DNA from: Halobacterium rubrum
GTDB taxonomy: Archaea > Halobacteriota > Halobacteria > Halobacteriales > Halobacteriaceae
Direction of reading: 5' to 3'
Assembly: GCF_021729015.1 (NCBI RefSeq)
Contig: NZ_JAJQQZ010000001.1
Span: 124,001 to 188,000 of the forward strand
DNA: 64,000 bases
Position numbers and translations under genes: made by a program. This document shows, in pieces, positions 54,677 to 63,247 of the stretch (within the stretch, counting starts at the first letter, position 1; each line of letters begins with the position of its first letter). The notes under the pieces are model-generated. The model ran no database searches, was not told where the DNA came from, and saw only the letters and a program-made list of their open reading frames with translations.

Positions 54677-57600
54677 GTGACTCCGCTGGATTCCGGTACG
54701 GCCAGCCCGATTCACGTCCTGTACGTGAACGACGACGCCGACTTCGCCGAACTCGCGCGCCAGAAGCTCTTGACCGCATCCTCGACGCTCGACGTCACGA
54801 CTGCAGCGACCGCAGACGCCGCACTCGACCGCCTCGACGAGTTGGCCGTCGACTGCGTCGTGACGTCGTACTCGCTGCCCGACGGCACGGGAATCGACCT
54901 CCTCGAACGAATCCAGTCGGAGGCGTACAGCCCTCCGACGATACTGTTCACCGGGCGCGGGAGCGAGCAGATCGCCAGTGAAGCCACGCAGGCCGGCGTC
55001 TCTGACTACCTCCCGATTCACACAGACCAGAACAGCTTCGAGTTGCTCGCGAGCCGCATCCAGACGCTCGTCGGGGCGTCCCGGAAGGAAGCGGCCGCCG
55101 AGCAGATGGCCGACCGCTTCCGACGGACGCTCGAGCGCACGGCAGACGCGGTGTACGCCGTCGACGACGAGTGGCGCATCGAGTACATGAACGAGCGGAT
55201 GGCCGCGCGCATCGACCGCGACCGAGACGCCGTCGTCGGCACGACGCTCTGGGACGAGTTCCCCTCGATCGTCGGGACGCAACTCGAAGACCGCTACCGG
55301 ACGGCGATGGAGACCGGGGAGCCGGTGTCGTTCGAGCAGCGCCTCGGGCCGCCGTTCGACTACTGGGTCGATGTCCGGGCGTTCCCGGACGACGACGGAC
55401 TCACGGTGTTCTCGCGCGAAATCACGGCGGAGCGCGAGCGGGAACTGGAGCTGGAGCGCAGCGAGACCATCCTGCAGCACATCCACGACGTGGTGTTCGT
55501 CGTCGACGGCGACGGCGTCCTCGAGTTCGCGAACGCTGCTGCGAAGCGCCTGACTGCCGCCGGCCAGTCGACGGAGCTCGCGGGCCAGCAGCTGGCGACA
55601 GTCATCGGTGATCAGGTCAGCTCGTCCGACGCCACGGCGTTCTCGAACGCTGTCGAGTCGACGCTGGCAGAGATGGAGAGCGACGGCGGGACCACCGGCC
55701 TGTACGACGTGGACTTGACGATAGACTTCGAGACCGGCAGCGGCGAGCGGACGTTCGACGTTCGGTTCACGCCCTTCCAGAGTGCGGCCGACCGACAGGT
55801 GCTGGTGGTCGCTCGGGACATCACCGAGCAGAGCGAGGCGAAGCGACAGCTCGAGCGGGAACGGGACGTGCTCCGGGAACTACAGCGCGTCGTGGCCAAA
55901 AGCAGCGTGTCAGCCGACGACCGCCTCCGGGAACTGCTGGCGGTCGGCTGCGAGGCGCTGGGACTGGAAATCGGTATTGTCTCTCGCATCCGAGACGACG
56001 AGTACACCGTCAGGACCGCACACGCGCCCGACACCGACATCGACGCCGGCGACGAGTTCGACCTGGCGTCGACGTACTGCGAGGCGGTCGTGGGCAGCGA
56101 CGCGGTCTGCTCGTTCACGGACGCTGTCGCCGACGGGCGAGAGACGCATCCAGCCTACCAGGAGACGGGCCTCGAGTCGTACATCGGCGCGCCACTCGTC
56201 GTGGACGGCGACCGTTACGGGACCGTCAACTTCTCGAGTCCGACGACGCGGGTCGCCCCGTTCGGGGCCATCGAGCAGACGCTCGTCGAGTTGCTGGCGG
56301 AGCTCGTGAGCGCCGAACTGGCGCGGGCCAGCGACCGCGCCGAACTCGAGCGCCGGGAGTTCCTCTTCGAGCGGGTCCAGGAGACTGCGGACGTCGGAAT
56401 CTTCGAGTACGCCCCGTCGACCGGGTCGCTGGACTGGTCGGAGGGCGTCCGCCGTATCCACGGCGTCGACCCGGACTACGAGCCGTCGCTGGACGACGCC
56501 ATCGGGTTCTACCACCCCGACGACAGGCCGGCGGTGGCCGCGGCGGTGGACCGGGCACTCGAGGACGGGGAGCCCTACGACCTCGACCTCCGAATCGTGC
56601 GGCCCGACGGCGACGTCCGTGACGTCCGCGCCTGGGGCGAGCGGGTCGACAGCCCGCAGGGTGACGGGCCGGTGCTCCGCGGGGTGTTCCAGGACATCAC
56701 CGCCCGGAAGCGCCAGGAGCGAGAACACCGGGAGCTCGCCGAGGAGTACGAGGCGCTGCTCGAGACGTCCGGCGACGCGATATTCCTGCTCGACGTCGAC
56801 ACCACTGGTGACGACCCCCGCTTCGAGTTCGCGCGTCTCAGTCCCGGCTACGAGACCCAGACCGGGCTCACGACCGATGAGGTCCGTGGACGGACGCCGG
56901 CCGACGTGTTCGGCGAGGAACGCGGCGCGGAGCTCGCCGCGAACTACACTCGCTGCGTCGAGGCGGGCGGCCCGATCTCGTACCGGGAGGAGCTGGCCAT
57001 CGGTGACGACGCCCGGTTCTGGGACACGAGTCTGGCGCCGGTGGTCGTCGACGGCGAGGTCGTCCGGGTCGTCGGTATCGCGCGGAACGTGACCGAGCAG
57101 GTCCAGCGGGAACGCAGCCTCGAGACGACGAACGAGCGCCTCGAGTCGCTCATCGAGGCGACGCCGCTGACCGTGATGGAGATCGACCGCGACGGTACCG
57201 TCACGCGCTGGAACGACGAGGCCGAGAAGATGTTCGGGTGGTCGCGCGAGGAGGTGCTCGGCGAGTTCAACCCGATGGTCCCGGCCGACCAGCAGACCGA
57301 GTTCGATGACCACCGGCAGCGGGCACTCGACGGTGAGCGAATCCGCGGGAAAGAGATTCGCCGGCAGACGAAGTCGGGCGAGGAACTGGACCTGCTGCTG
57401 TCGGTCGCCCCGATTACGGACCCTGACGGGGAGACGACCAGCATCCTCGCCGTCCTCGAGGACATCACCGAGCAGAAGCGACTCGAGACGAAGCTCCGGT
57501 CGCTGCAGGAGACTGCACGGCGGCTGACCGGCGCGCAGTCGGCCGAAGCCGTCGGCGACATCGCTGTCGAAGCGGCTGCCGAGGTTCTCGGATACGAACT

Positions 57601-58582
57601 CACTGGCATCTGGGAGTACGACGAGCACGAGGACGTTTTGGTCCCGCTCGCGTCGACGTCCGCCACCCGTGCGTTACTCGGAGAACTGCCGGAACTGGAA
57701 CCCGGTGAGAGCCTCGCGTGGGAGGGATTCGAAACCGGAGAGCTGCGCGTGTACGACGACCTCCAGAGCCGGTCGGACCTCGCGGAGTCCGAGACGCCGG
57801 TCAAGAGCGGCCTGTTCGTGCCGCTGGGCGACGTCGGCGTCGTCGGCGTCGGCACGACCTCCGAACAGACGTTCTCCGACACCGACGTCGACCTGTTCCG
57901 GATTCTGGGCGCGACCGTCGAGGCGGCGTTCGTGCGAGCGAGCCGCGAGGTGGAACTGCAGCGCCAGAACGAGCGACTCGACGAGTTTGCGAGCGTCGTG
58001 GCTCACGACCTCAGGAACCCCCTGCAGGTCGCCACGGGGTTCCTCGACATCGTCGAAGACACCGGCGATCTGGCACACCTCGACCGGGTCGAGTCAGCCC
58101 ACGACCGGATGGGGCGCCTCATCGACGACCTCCTGACGCTGGCCAGCGGCGAGTCGACGGTCACCGACGCGGAGCGCGTCGACCTCCACGCCGTGACGAC
58201 GGAGTCGTGGGGGTACGTCGACACGGCCGAAGCGACGCTGACGGTCGCCGACGACCTCCAGAGCGTGGACGGCGACGGCGGCCGCCTGACACAGCTGTTC
58301 GAGAACCTGTTCCGGAACGCCGTCGAACACGGTGGGGCCGGTGTCGCGGTCGCCGTCGGGCCGCTCGACGACCGCGCCGGCTTCTACGTCGCGGACGACG
58401 GAGCCGGGATTCCGCCCGAGAAGCGGTCCGAGGTCCTCGAGCACGGCGTGACGTCGAACGACGGCGGCACCGGGTTCGGGCTCTCCATCGTGGTCGACAT
58501 CGCGAAGGCTCACGGCTGGACGGTCGACGTGACCGAGAGCGCCGACGGCGGGGCGCGATTCGAGTTCGTCACCGCTCCGTGA
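54677..58582 (+). CDS. Large multi-PAS/GAF sensor histidine kinase
   Basis: A soluble 1301-residue protein. It opens with a response-regulator receiver domain (about 10-125) whose phospho-acceptor position is Ser64, not Asp (CVVTSYSLPDG). Then come PAS (about 140-260), PAS (265-400), GAF (405-560), three more PAS domains (about 575-940) and a second GAF (945-1090). The HisKA domain has His1110 in VVAHDLRNPLQ. The ATPase domain shows the N box FENLFRNAVEHGG and G boxes ADDGAGIPPEK and GTGFGLSIV. GTG 54677 is the likely start. Its promoter may lie in the end of the upstream element. The signal is unknown. Confidence 0.92.
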   Translation: MTPLDSGTASPIHVLYVNDDADFAELARQKLLTASSTLDVTTAATADAALDRLDELAVDCVVTSYSLPDGTGIDLLERIQSEAYSPPTILFTGRGSEQIASEATQAGVSDYLPIHTDQNSFELLASRIQTLVGASRKEAAAEQMADRFRRTLERTADAVYAVDDEWRIEYMNERMAARIDRDRDAVVGTTLWDEFPSIVGTQLEDRYRTAMETGEPVSFEQRLGPPFDYWVDVRAFPDDDGLTVFSREITAERERELELERSETILQHIHDVVFVVDGDGVLEFANAAAKRLTAAGQSTELAGQQLATVIGDQVSSSDATAFSNAVESTLAEMESDGGTTGLYDVDLTIDFETGSGERTFDVRFTPFQSAADRQVLVVARDITEQSEAKRQLERERDVLRELQRVVAKSSVSADDRLRELLAVGCEALGLEIGIVSRIRDDEYTVRTAHAPDTDIDAGDEFDLASTYCEAVVGSDAVCSFTDAVADGRETHPAYQETGLESYIGAPLVVDGDRYGTVNFSSPTTRVAPFGAIEQTLVELLAELVSAELARASDRAELERREFLFERVQETADVGIFEYAPSTGSLDWSEGVRRIHGVDPDYEPSLDDAIGFYHPDDRPAVAAAVDRALEDGEPYDLDLRIVRPDGDVRDVRAWGERVDSPQGDGPVLRGVFQDITARKRQEREHRELAEEYEALLETSGDAIFLLDVDTTGDDPRFEFARLSPGYETQTGLTTDEVRGRTPADVFGEERGAELAANYTRCVEAGGPISYREELAIGDDARFWDTSLAPVVVDGEVVRVVGIARNVTEQVQRERSLETTNERLESLIEATPLTVMEIDRDGTVTRWNDEAEKMFGWSREEVLGEFNPMVPADQQTEFDDHRQRALDGERIRGKEIRRQTKSGEELDLLLSVAPITDPDGETTSILAVLEDITEQKRLETKLRSLQETARRLTGAQSAEAVGDIAVEAAAEVLGYELTGIWEYDEHEDVLVPLASTSATRALLGELPELEPGESLAWEGFETGELRVYDDLQSRSDLAESETPVKSGLFVPLGDVGVVGVGTTSEQTFSDTDVDLFRILGATVEAAFVRASREVELQRQNERLDEFASVVAHDLRNPLQVATGFLDIVEDTGDLAHLDRVESAHDRMGRLIDDLLTLASGESTVTDAERVDLHAVTTESWGYVDTAEATLTVADDLQSVDGDGGRLTQLFENLFRNAVEHGGAGVAVAVGPLDDRAGFYVADDGAGIPPEKRSEVLEHGVTSNDGGTGFGLSIVVDIAKAHGWTVDVTESADGGARFEFVTAP

Positions 58583-58711
58583 CGACACCCGGGACGGGGA
58601 CTGCTCGGAACGGTCGCCGAGCCCAACTGCGGCGGCTCCCGGTCGGTCGCTCCAGTCACGTAGTGCGGTCCGTCGGCCAACGCTTTTCCCGCAGCCAGTG
58701 GACGTGAGCGT

Positions 58712-59767
58712 GTGTCAGCACTCCCGCCCGTCGTCGACGGACACAACGACAGTCTGCTCGCGCTCCGCCGGGCCAGCGCCGACCCGGCGGCGTTCCGGGA
58801 CGGCCATCCGGGGGGCGACCTGGACCTGCCCCGGGCTCGCGACGCCGGGCTCGCGGCTGGGCTGTTCGCCGTGTTCGTCCCGTCGGAGGACTGCTTCGGC
58901 CCGGAGGCGGCTCGCACCGAGACTGCGGACGGCTACCGCGTGCAGCGGCCGCCGCCGCTCGCGCCGAGTGCTGCACGCCGCGTCACCGACGAGCTGCTCG
59001 AGGCGTTCGACGTGGTCACCGGCTTCGACGGCGTCCGGAAGTGCACCACGGTCGAGGACCTGCGGGCGTGCGTCGAGGGTGACGAACTCGGTGCCGTCCT
59101 GCACTTCGAGGGCGCGGAGGCCATCGCACCGGATCTCTCGAACTTCGCGGACTACTACGACCGGGGGCTGCGGTCGCTCGGGCCGGCGTGGTCGCGGCCG
59201 ACCCAGTTCGCCGACGGCGTCCCGTTCCGGTACCCGAGCACGCCGGACTGCGGCGGCGGCCTGACCGACGCCGGCCGCCGGCTGGTCGAGCGCTGCGACG
59301 ACCGCGGCGTCCTCGTCGACTGTGCGCATCTCACCGCCCGGGGTTTCTGGGACGTCCACGACGCGTCGACGAATCCGCTGGTCGTCTCCCACTCGGCCGC
59401 CCACGGCGTCTGTCCGCTGTCCCGCAACCTCACGGACGACCAGCTGGACGCCGTCGCCGACACGGGTGGTGTCGTCGGGCTGACGTTCGCGGCGAACGCG
59501 CTCCGGCCGGACGGCGACAGCAACCCGGACGTGGAGCTGTCGGTGGTCGTCGACCACGTCGACTACCTCGTCGACCGGATGGGCGTCGACCACGTCGCGC
59601 TCGGCTCGGACTTCGACGGCGCGACCGTCGTCGACGGCGTCGGTGACGCCACGGGGCTCCCGGACCTGCTCGCGGTGCTCCGCGAATCAGGGTACTCGCA
59701 GGCCGACCTGCGGAAGCTCGCGCACGAGAACTGGCTGCGCGTGCTCGGCGAGGTCTGGGGGTCGTAG
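58712..59767 (+). CDS. Membrane dipeptidase-type (renal dipeptidase family) peptidase
   Basis: A 351-residue metallo-dipeptidase (peptidase M19). The zinc ligand motif near the start is VVDGHNDSLLALRR. The catalytic Glu is in AVLHFEGAEAI, further ligands lie in LVDCAHLTARGFWD and VVSHSAAHGVCPLSRNL, and SDFDGA is near the end. No signal peptide is seen, so despite the family name it is probably cytoplasmic. GTG at 58712 is the start. It could act on dipeptides brought in by the Dpp importer, which is inference. Confidence 0.93.
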   Translation: MSALPPVVDGHNDSLLALRRASADPAAFRDGHPGGDLDLPRARDAGLAAGLFAVFVPSEDCFGPEAARTETADGYRVQRPPPLAPSAARRVTDELLEAFDVVTGFDGVRKCTTVEDLRACVEGDELGAVLHFEGAEAIAPDLSNFADYYDRGLRSLGPAWSRPTQFADGVPFRYPSTPDCGGGLTDAGRRLVERCDDRGVLVDCAHLTARGFWDVHDASTNPLVVSHSAAHGVCPLSRNLTDDQLDAVADTGGVVGLTFAANALRPDGDSNPDVELSVVVDHVDYLVDRMGVDHVALGSDFDGATVVDGVGDATGLPDLLAVLRESGYSQADLRKLAHENWLRVLGEVWGS

Positions 59768-60232
59768 TCAGTCGTCGTCCCGGCGCACGTACACCGTCTT
59801 CTCCACCTCGGCGTGGCACTCGCCGTCGCCGTCCACCAGCTCGACGTCGTAGACGCGGTCGGTCGACTCACCGGGTGTGAGCTCCCGGAGGGTGTCGACC
59901 TCGTCGTCGGACAGGTGGACGTCAGCGTACAGCGTCGACTCGCCGGGTTTCCGGAAGCGGACCTCGGCGGCCCTGTCCCAGACGGTGAAGGCGTCGCCGA
60001 GCCGGTGGCGCAGCAACACCACGTAGATAGGGTCGACGGCGCCGTAGATGCTGCCCCCGAAGGTGACCCCGAGGGGGTTTTTCGTCCGCCAGTTGTGCGG
60101 GAGTTTCACACGGATGTGCGAGAAGTCGTTCGCCAGCGAGACGACCCGGGCGCCCGTCGACCAGTACGAGGGGTAGTAGGAGAACCCGAGCCGGTAGAGT
60201 TCGGTCCGCAGGTCGGAGAGCGTCGGCAACAC
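59768..60232 (-). CDS. DUF4442 hotdog-fold thioesterase-like protein
   Basis: A 154-residue protein with the DUF4442 pattern: LYRLGFSYYPSYWSTGARVVSLANDFSHIRVKLPHNWRTKNPLGVTFGGSIYGAVDPIY. The family is related to acyl-CoA thioesterases. The reverse-strand GTG at 60232 removes a long Ser/Thr/Arg-rich extension that has no family counterpart. The stop abuts the convergent dipeptidase gene. Its substrate is unknown. Confidence 0.87.
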   Translation of the reverse strand: MLPTLSDLRTELYRLGFSYYPSYWSTGARVVSLANDFSHIRVKLPHNWRTKNPLGVTFGGSIYGAVDPIYVVLLRHRLGDAFTVWDRAAEVRFRKPGESTLYADVHLSDDEVDTLRELTPGESTDRVYDVELVDGDGECHAEVEKTVYVRRDDD

Positions 60233-60269
60233 GCTACGGGGTTGGCGGGCGGCCGGAATAGGCGTTCCG

Positions 60270-61745
60270 TCAGTCGTCGGCCCGTCGCTGCTCGGCGAGG
60301 ATGTCGCTGGCGGCGTCGAGGAACGCCCGCTCGTCGCCCGCCGGGACGGTCGCACCCGCGGCGACCTCGTGGCCGCCGCCGTCACCACCGACCGCCTGCG
60401 AGGCGTCCCGCAGCACGACCGAGAGGTCGACGCCGTCCTCGACGAGTCCGGGAGTGGCACGAGCCGACACCTTGACCTCTTCCTCGCCGTCCGGGTCGTC
60501 GCCGTCCTTGGTCCCGAACGCGACGATGGGGCGGTCGCTCTCGGTGGCGTCGCTGCCGAGCGCCATCCCGGCGACGATGCCGACGATGGTCTCCCGGATG
60601 CGGTCCTCGGCGTGGAACCACTGGAGGTCGTCCTCGACCGTGACGCCCTCGCGTTTCACCCACTCCAGACCCTCCGAGAGGTTCCGCCGGTGCTGCCGGA
60701 GGAGCTCTCGAGCGGCCTCGAGGGGCTCGCCGCGCTCGCCGAGGCAGACCGCGAGCCCGACGTCCGCGCGCTCGTATCGCGCCGTGGCGTTCAGCAGCGT
60801 GGAGAACTCGCTGGCGTCCCGCAGTTCGGTGCCCGGCGCTTCGTCGGTGAGCGTGTACGTCGTGCCGACGAGCTTCGTCACCTCGTCGCCGGAGACGCCG
60901 TTCCGGACGGCGCGCTGGACGAGCGCGCTGACGACCGTCTGGCGCTCGTCGTGGGTCAGGTCGGCCCACGTCCGCCAGTCGCCGCCGTCGTGGAGGTCCA
61001 CGTCGAGGCCGTCGAGGAACCGAATCGCCCCCTGCTGGTCGTTCGTGATGCCGGGGACGTACACCTCGCTTGCGTACTCCAGGAGCTTCGGCAGCGGCCG
61101 GGTCTGGGTGCCGTACAGCGCGAGGTCCTTCGCGGTGTCGAGCACGCCCGCCGCGACGCCCTCGACGGCGATTCGGGTGTTCGCGCCGACGAGCTCGCCG
61201 TCGACGGTCTGGCGGTCACCGACCGCGCCGACGACCGCCAGCGCGGCGAGGTCCGTCGCGTCCTCGCCGAGCAGGGCTCGCGCGAGCACGTAGCTCGCGC
61301 CAGCGCCGGAGAGCTCCTTGCCGCCGTCCACGCCCTCCAGCAGCGGGTTCAGGTGGAACTCCGTGTCGGCGTCCTCGGCGGGCTGGTGGTGGTCCGCGAC
61401 GACCGGCGTGAAGTCCCCGTGGTCCTCGTGGTCGGTGATGGCGTCCAGTTGTCCGCTCCCGAAGTCCGTGAACAGCACCGTCTCGTGGTCGTGGGCGGCG
61501 ATGCCGGCGATCTCCTCGTCGTCGAGTTGCTTCGAGAAGACCACGTCGTGCGGAATGTTGGCGCGCTCGAGGGCCGTCGACGCGATACCGGCGCTCGTCA
61601 GGCCGTCGGCGTCGATGTGGGAGGCCAGCAGGACGCTGTCGGCGTCCCGCAGGGCGTCCGCGCAGGCCGCCGCGCGCTCTGCGAGCGCCGGTACGGGAGG
61701 CCCGTCGCCGGCGCCGTCGACGTCCGCCTCGTCGTCGTCCATCAC
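60270..61745 (-). CDS. DHH-family RecJ-like nuclease
   Basis: A 491-residue DHH phosphoesterase of the archaeal RecJ-like group. Motif I is SHIDADGLTSAGIA, motif II FTDFGSGQLDAI, the DHH motif VVADHHQP, motif IV LSGAGASYVLARAL. The C-terminal DHHA1 region has GGDGGGHEVAAGATVPAG. Such proteins act on ssDNA or short oligonucleotides and some bind GINS/PCNA in archaea. It is 37 nt upstream of the thioesterase on the same strand. Confidence 0.9.
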   Translation of the reverse strand: MMDDDEADVDGAGDGPPVPALAERAAACADALRDADSVLLASHIDADGLTSAGIASTALERANIPHDVVFSKQLDDEEIAGIAAHDHETVLFTDFGSGQLDAITDHEDHGDFTPVVADHHQPAEDADTEFHLNPLLEGVDGGKELSGAGASYVLARALLGEDATDLAALAVVGAVGDRQTVDGELVGANTRIAVEGVAAGVLDTAKDLALYGTQTRPLPKLLEYASEVYVPGITNDQQGAIRFLDGLDVDLHDGGDWRTWADLTHDERQTVVSALVQRAVRNGVSGDEVTKLVGTTYTLTDEAPGTELRDASEFSTLLNATARYERADVGLAVCLGERGEPLEAARELLRQHRRNLSEGLEWVKREGVTVEDDLQWFHAEDRIRETIVGIVAGMALGSDATESDRPIVAFGTKDGDDPDGEEEVKVSARATPGLVEDGVDLSVVLRDASQAVGGDGGGHEVAAGATVPAGDERAFLDAASDILAEQRRADD

Positions 61746-61780
61746 TCCGGGGTAGCGCGCACTCGGGTAAAAAGTCCCGC

Positions 61781-62494
61781 CTACCTGTCGAGGGCGGCGC
61801 GTGCGAGCTCCTCGAAGCCGGCGTCGTCGGGCACGACGTCGACATCGATGCCGTGCTCGACGGCGGTGTCGGCCGTCGGCGGCCCGATGACGCCGACCGT
61901 GGCGTCGGCCAGCCCCTCGCGCGCTTCCGGTTCGACGCCGCGCTCGCGGGCGGCCGCCAGCCAGTTCTCGACGGTCAGCGAGGACGTGAACAGCGCGGCG
62001 TCGAGGTCGCCCTCGGCCGCGAGTTCGACGGACTCGCCCGCGCCGGCCGGCCGCACGAGCTCGTACAGCACCGTCTCGTGGACGTAGGCGCCGGCGTCGT
62101 CGAGGCCGTCGGTGAGCACCGCCGAGCCGTGGTCTGAGCGCGCCACCTCGACGCGCGCGCCGTCGACGTCGTCGTCGAGCGCCGCGACGAGGCCGGCGCT
62201 CGTGTACTCGTCGGGAACCACGTCGACGTCGTAGCCCGCCTCCCGGCAGGCGTCGGCGGTCGCCGGACCGATGGCGACGAGCGTCGCGTCCCCGGGCGTC
62301 CAGCCGTCGGCTGCGGCGAGTTCGACGCCGGTCTTGCTCGTGACGACGACGTACCCGGCGTCCTCTCGGGGGGTTTTTCCAGTGGGTTCGACGGCGAGCA
62401 TCGGGTCCGGGACGGGCTCGACGCCGAGGTCCGCCAGCAGGGCGACGGCGTCCGCGAGGCGCTCGTCGTCCGGCCGGAACACGGCGACGTTCAC
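61781..62494 (-). CDS. hemD: Uroporphyrinogen-III synthase
   Basis: HemD cyclises hydroxymethylbilane to uroporphyrinogen III. The 237-residue protein has the two-lobed family layout (NVAVFRPDDERLADAVALL, VVVTSKTGVELAAADG, LFTSSLTVENWLAAARE, GVIGPPTADTAVEHGIDVDVVP). The GTG at 62494 overlaps the cobA stop (GTGA), showing coupling. It is the third gene of hemC-cobA-hemD. Confidence 0.93.
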   Translation of the reverse strand: MNVAVFRPDDERLADAVALLADLGVEPVPDPMLAVEPTGKTPREDAGYVVVTSKTGVELAAADGWTPGDATLVAIGPATADACREAGYDVDVVPDEYTSAGLVAALDDDVDGARVEVARSDHGSAVLTDGLDDAGAYVHETVLYELVRPAGAGESVELAAEGDLDAALFTSSLTVENWLAAARERGVEPEAREGLADATVGVIGPPTADTAVEHGIDVDVVPDDAGFEELARAALDR

Positions 62495-63246
62495 GACTGG
62501 CCCTCCGGCTCGTCGCCTCTCTCGTCGGCCCACAGGCCGGCGACGCCGCCGACGACGGTGACGGCGGGCGGCGAGATGCCCACCTCGTCCCGGGCGTCCA
62601 CGATGGTGTCGAGGGTGCCGGTGGCGACCTGCTGGCCGGGCCGCGTCCCCTTCTCGACGAGCGCGACCGGCGTCTCGGGGTCCATCCCGGCGTCGCGCAG
62701 CACGTCGGTGTACTCCGGGAGCTTGCCGACGCCCATCAGCACGACGATGGTGCCACCGGTGTCGGCCAGCGCCGCCCAGTCGACGGCGGACTCGTCCTTC
62801 TCGGGGTCCTCGTGGCCCGTGACGAACGAGACGCTGGAGGCGTGGTCGCGGTGCGTCACCGGGATGTCGGCCGCCGCGGGCGCCGCAACCGCCGACGTGA
62901 TGCCGGGCACGACCTCGAAGTCCACGCCGTGCTCGGCGAGGTACAGCATCTCCTCGCCGCCCCGGCCGAACACGAACGGGTCGCCGCCCTTCAGCCGCAC
63001 CACGTCGTTCCCGGCTTCGGCGAGTTCGACCAGCCGGGCGTTCGTCTCGGACTGCGGCGTGCGCTCGCCGCCCGCGCGCTTCCCGACGTCCTCGCGCTTC
63101 TCGGCGGGAATCGACTCCAGAATCTCAGGCCCGGGGAGCTTGTCGTGGAGCACCACGTCGGCCGCCTCGAGCAGCCGCTTCGCCTTCACCGTCAACAGCT
63201 CGGGGTCCCCGGGGCCGCTCCCGACGAGGTAGACGGTTCCCGTCAT
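62491..63246 (-). CDS. cobA: Uroporphyrinogen-III C-methyltransferase
   Basis: SAM-dependent enzyme making precorrin-2 from uroporphyrinogen III, the branch to sirohaem, cobalamin and the archaeal haem route. The 251-residue protein starts TGTVYLVGSGPGDPELLTVKA, has LKGGDPFVFGRGGEE and FEVVPGITSAVAAPA, all family signatures. It begins 1 nt after the hemC stop. Its place between hemC and hemD fits the sirohaem-based haem pathway of archaea. Confidence 0.96.
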   Translation of the reverse strand: MTGTVYLVGSGPGDPELLTVKAKRLLEAADVVLHDKLPGPEILESIPAEKREDVGKRAGGERTPQSETNARLVELAEAGNDVVRLKGGDPFVFGRGGEEMLYLAEHGVDFEVVPGITSAVAAPAAADIPVTHRDHASSVSFVTGHEDPEKDESAVDWAALADTGGTIVVLMGVGKLPEYTDVLRDAGMDPETPVALVEKGTRPGQQVATGTLDTIVDARDEVGISPPAVTVVGGVAGLWADERGDEPEGQS

Positions 63247-63247
63247 C

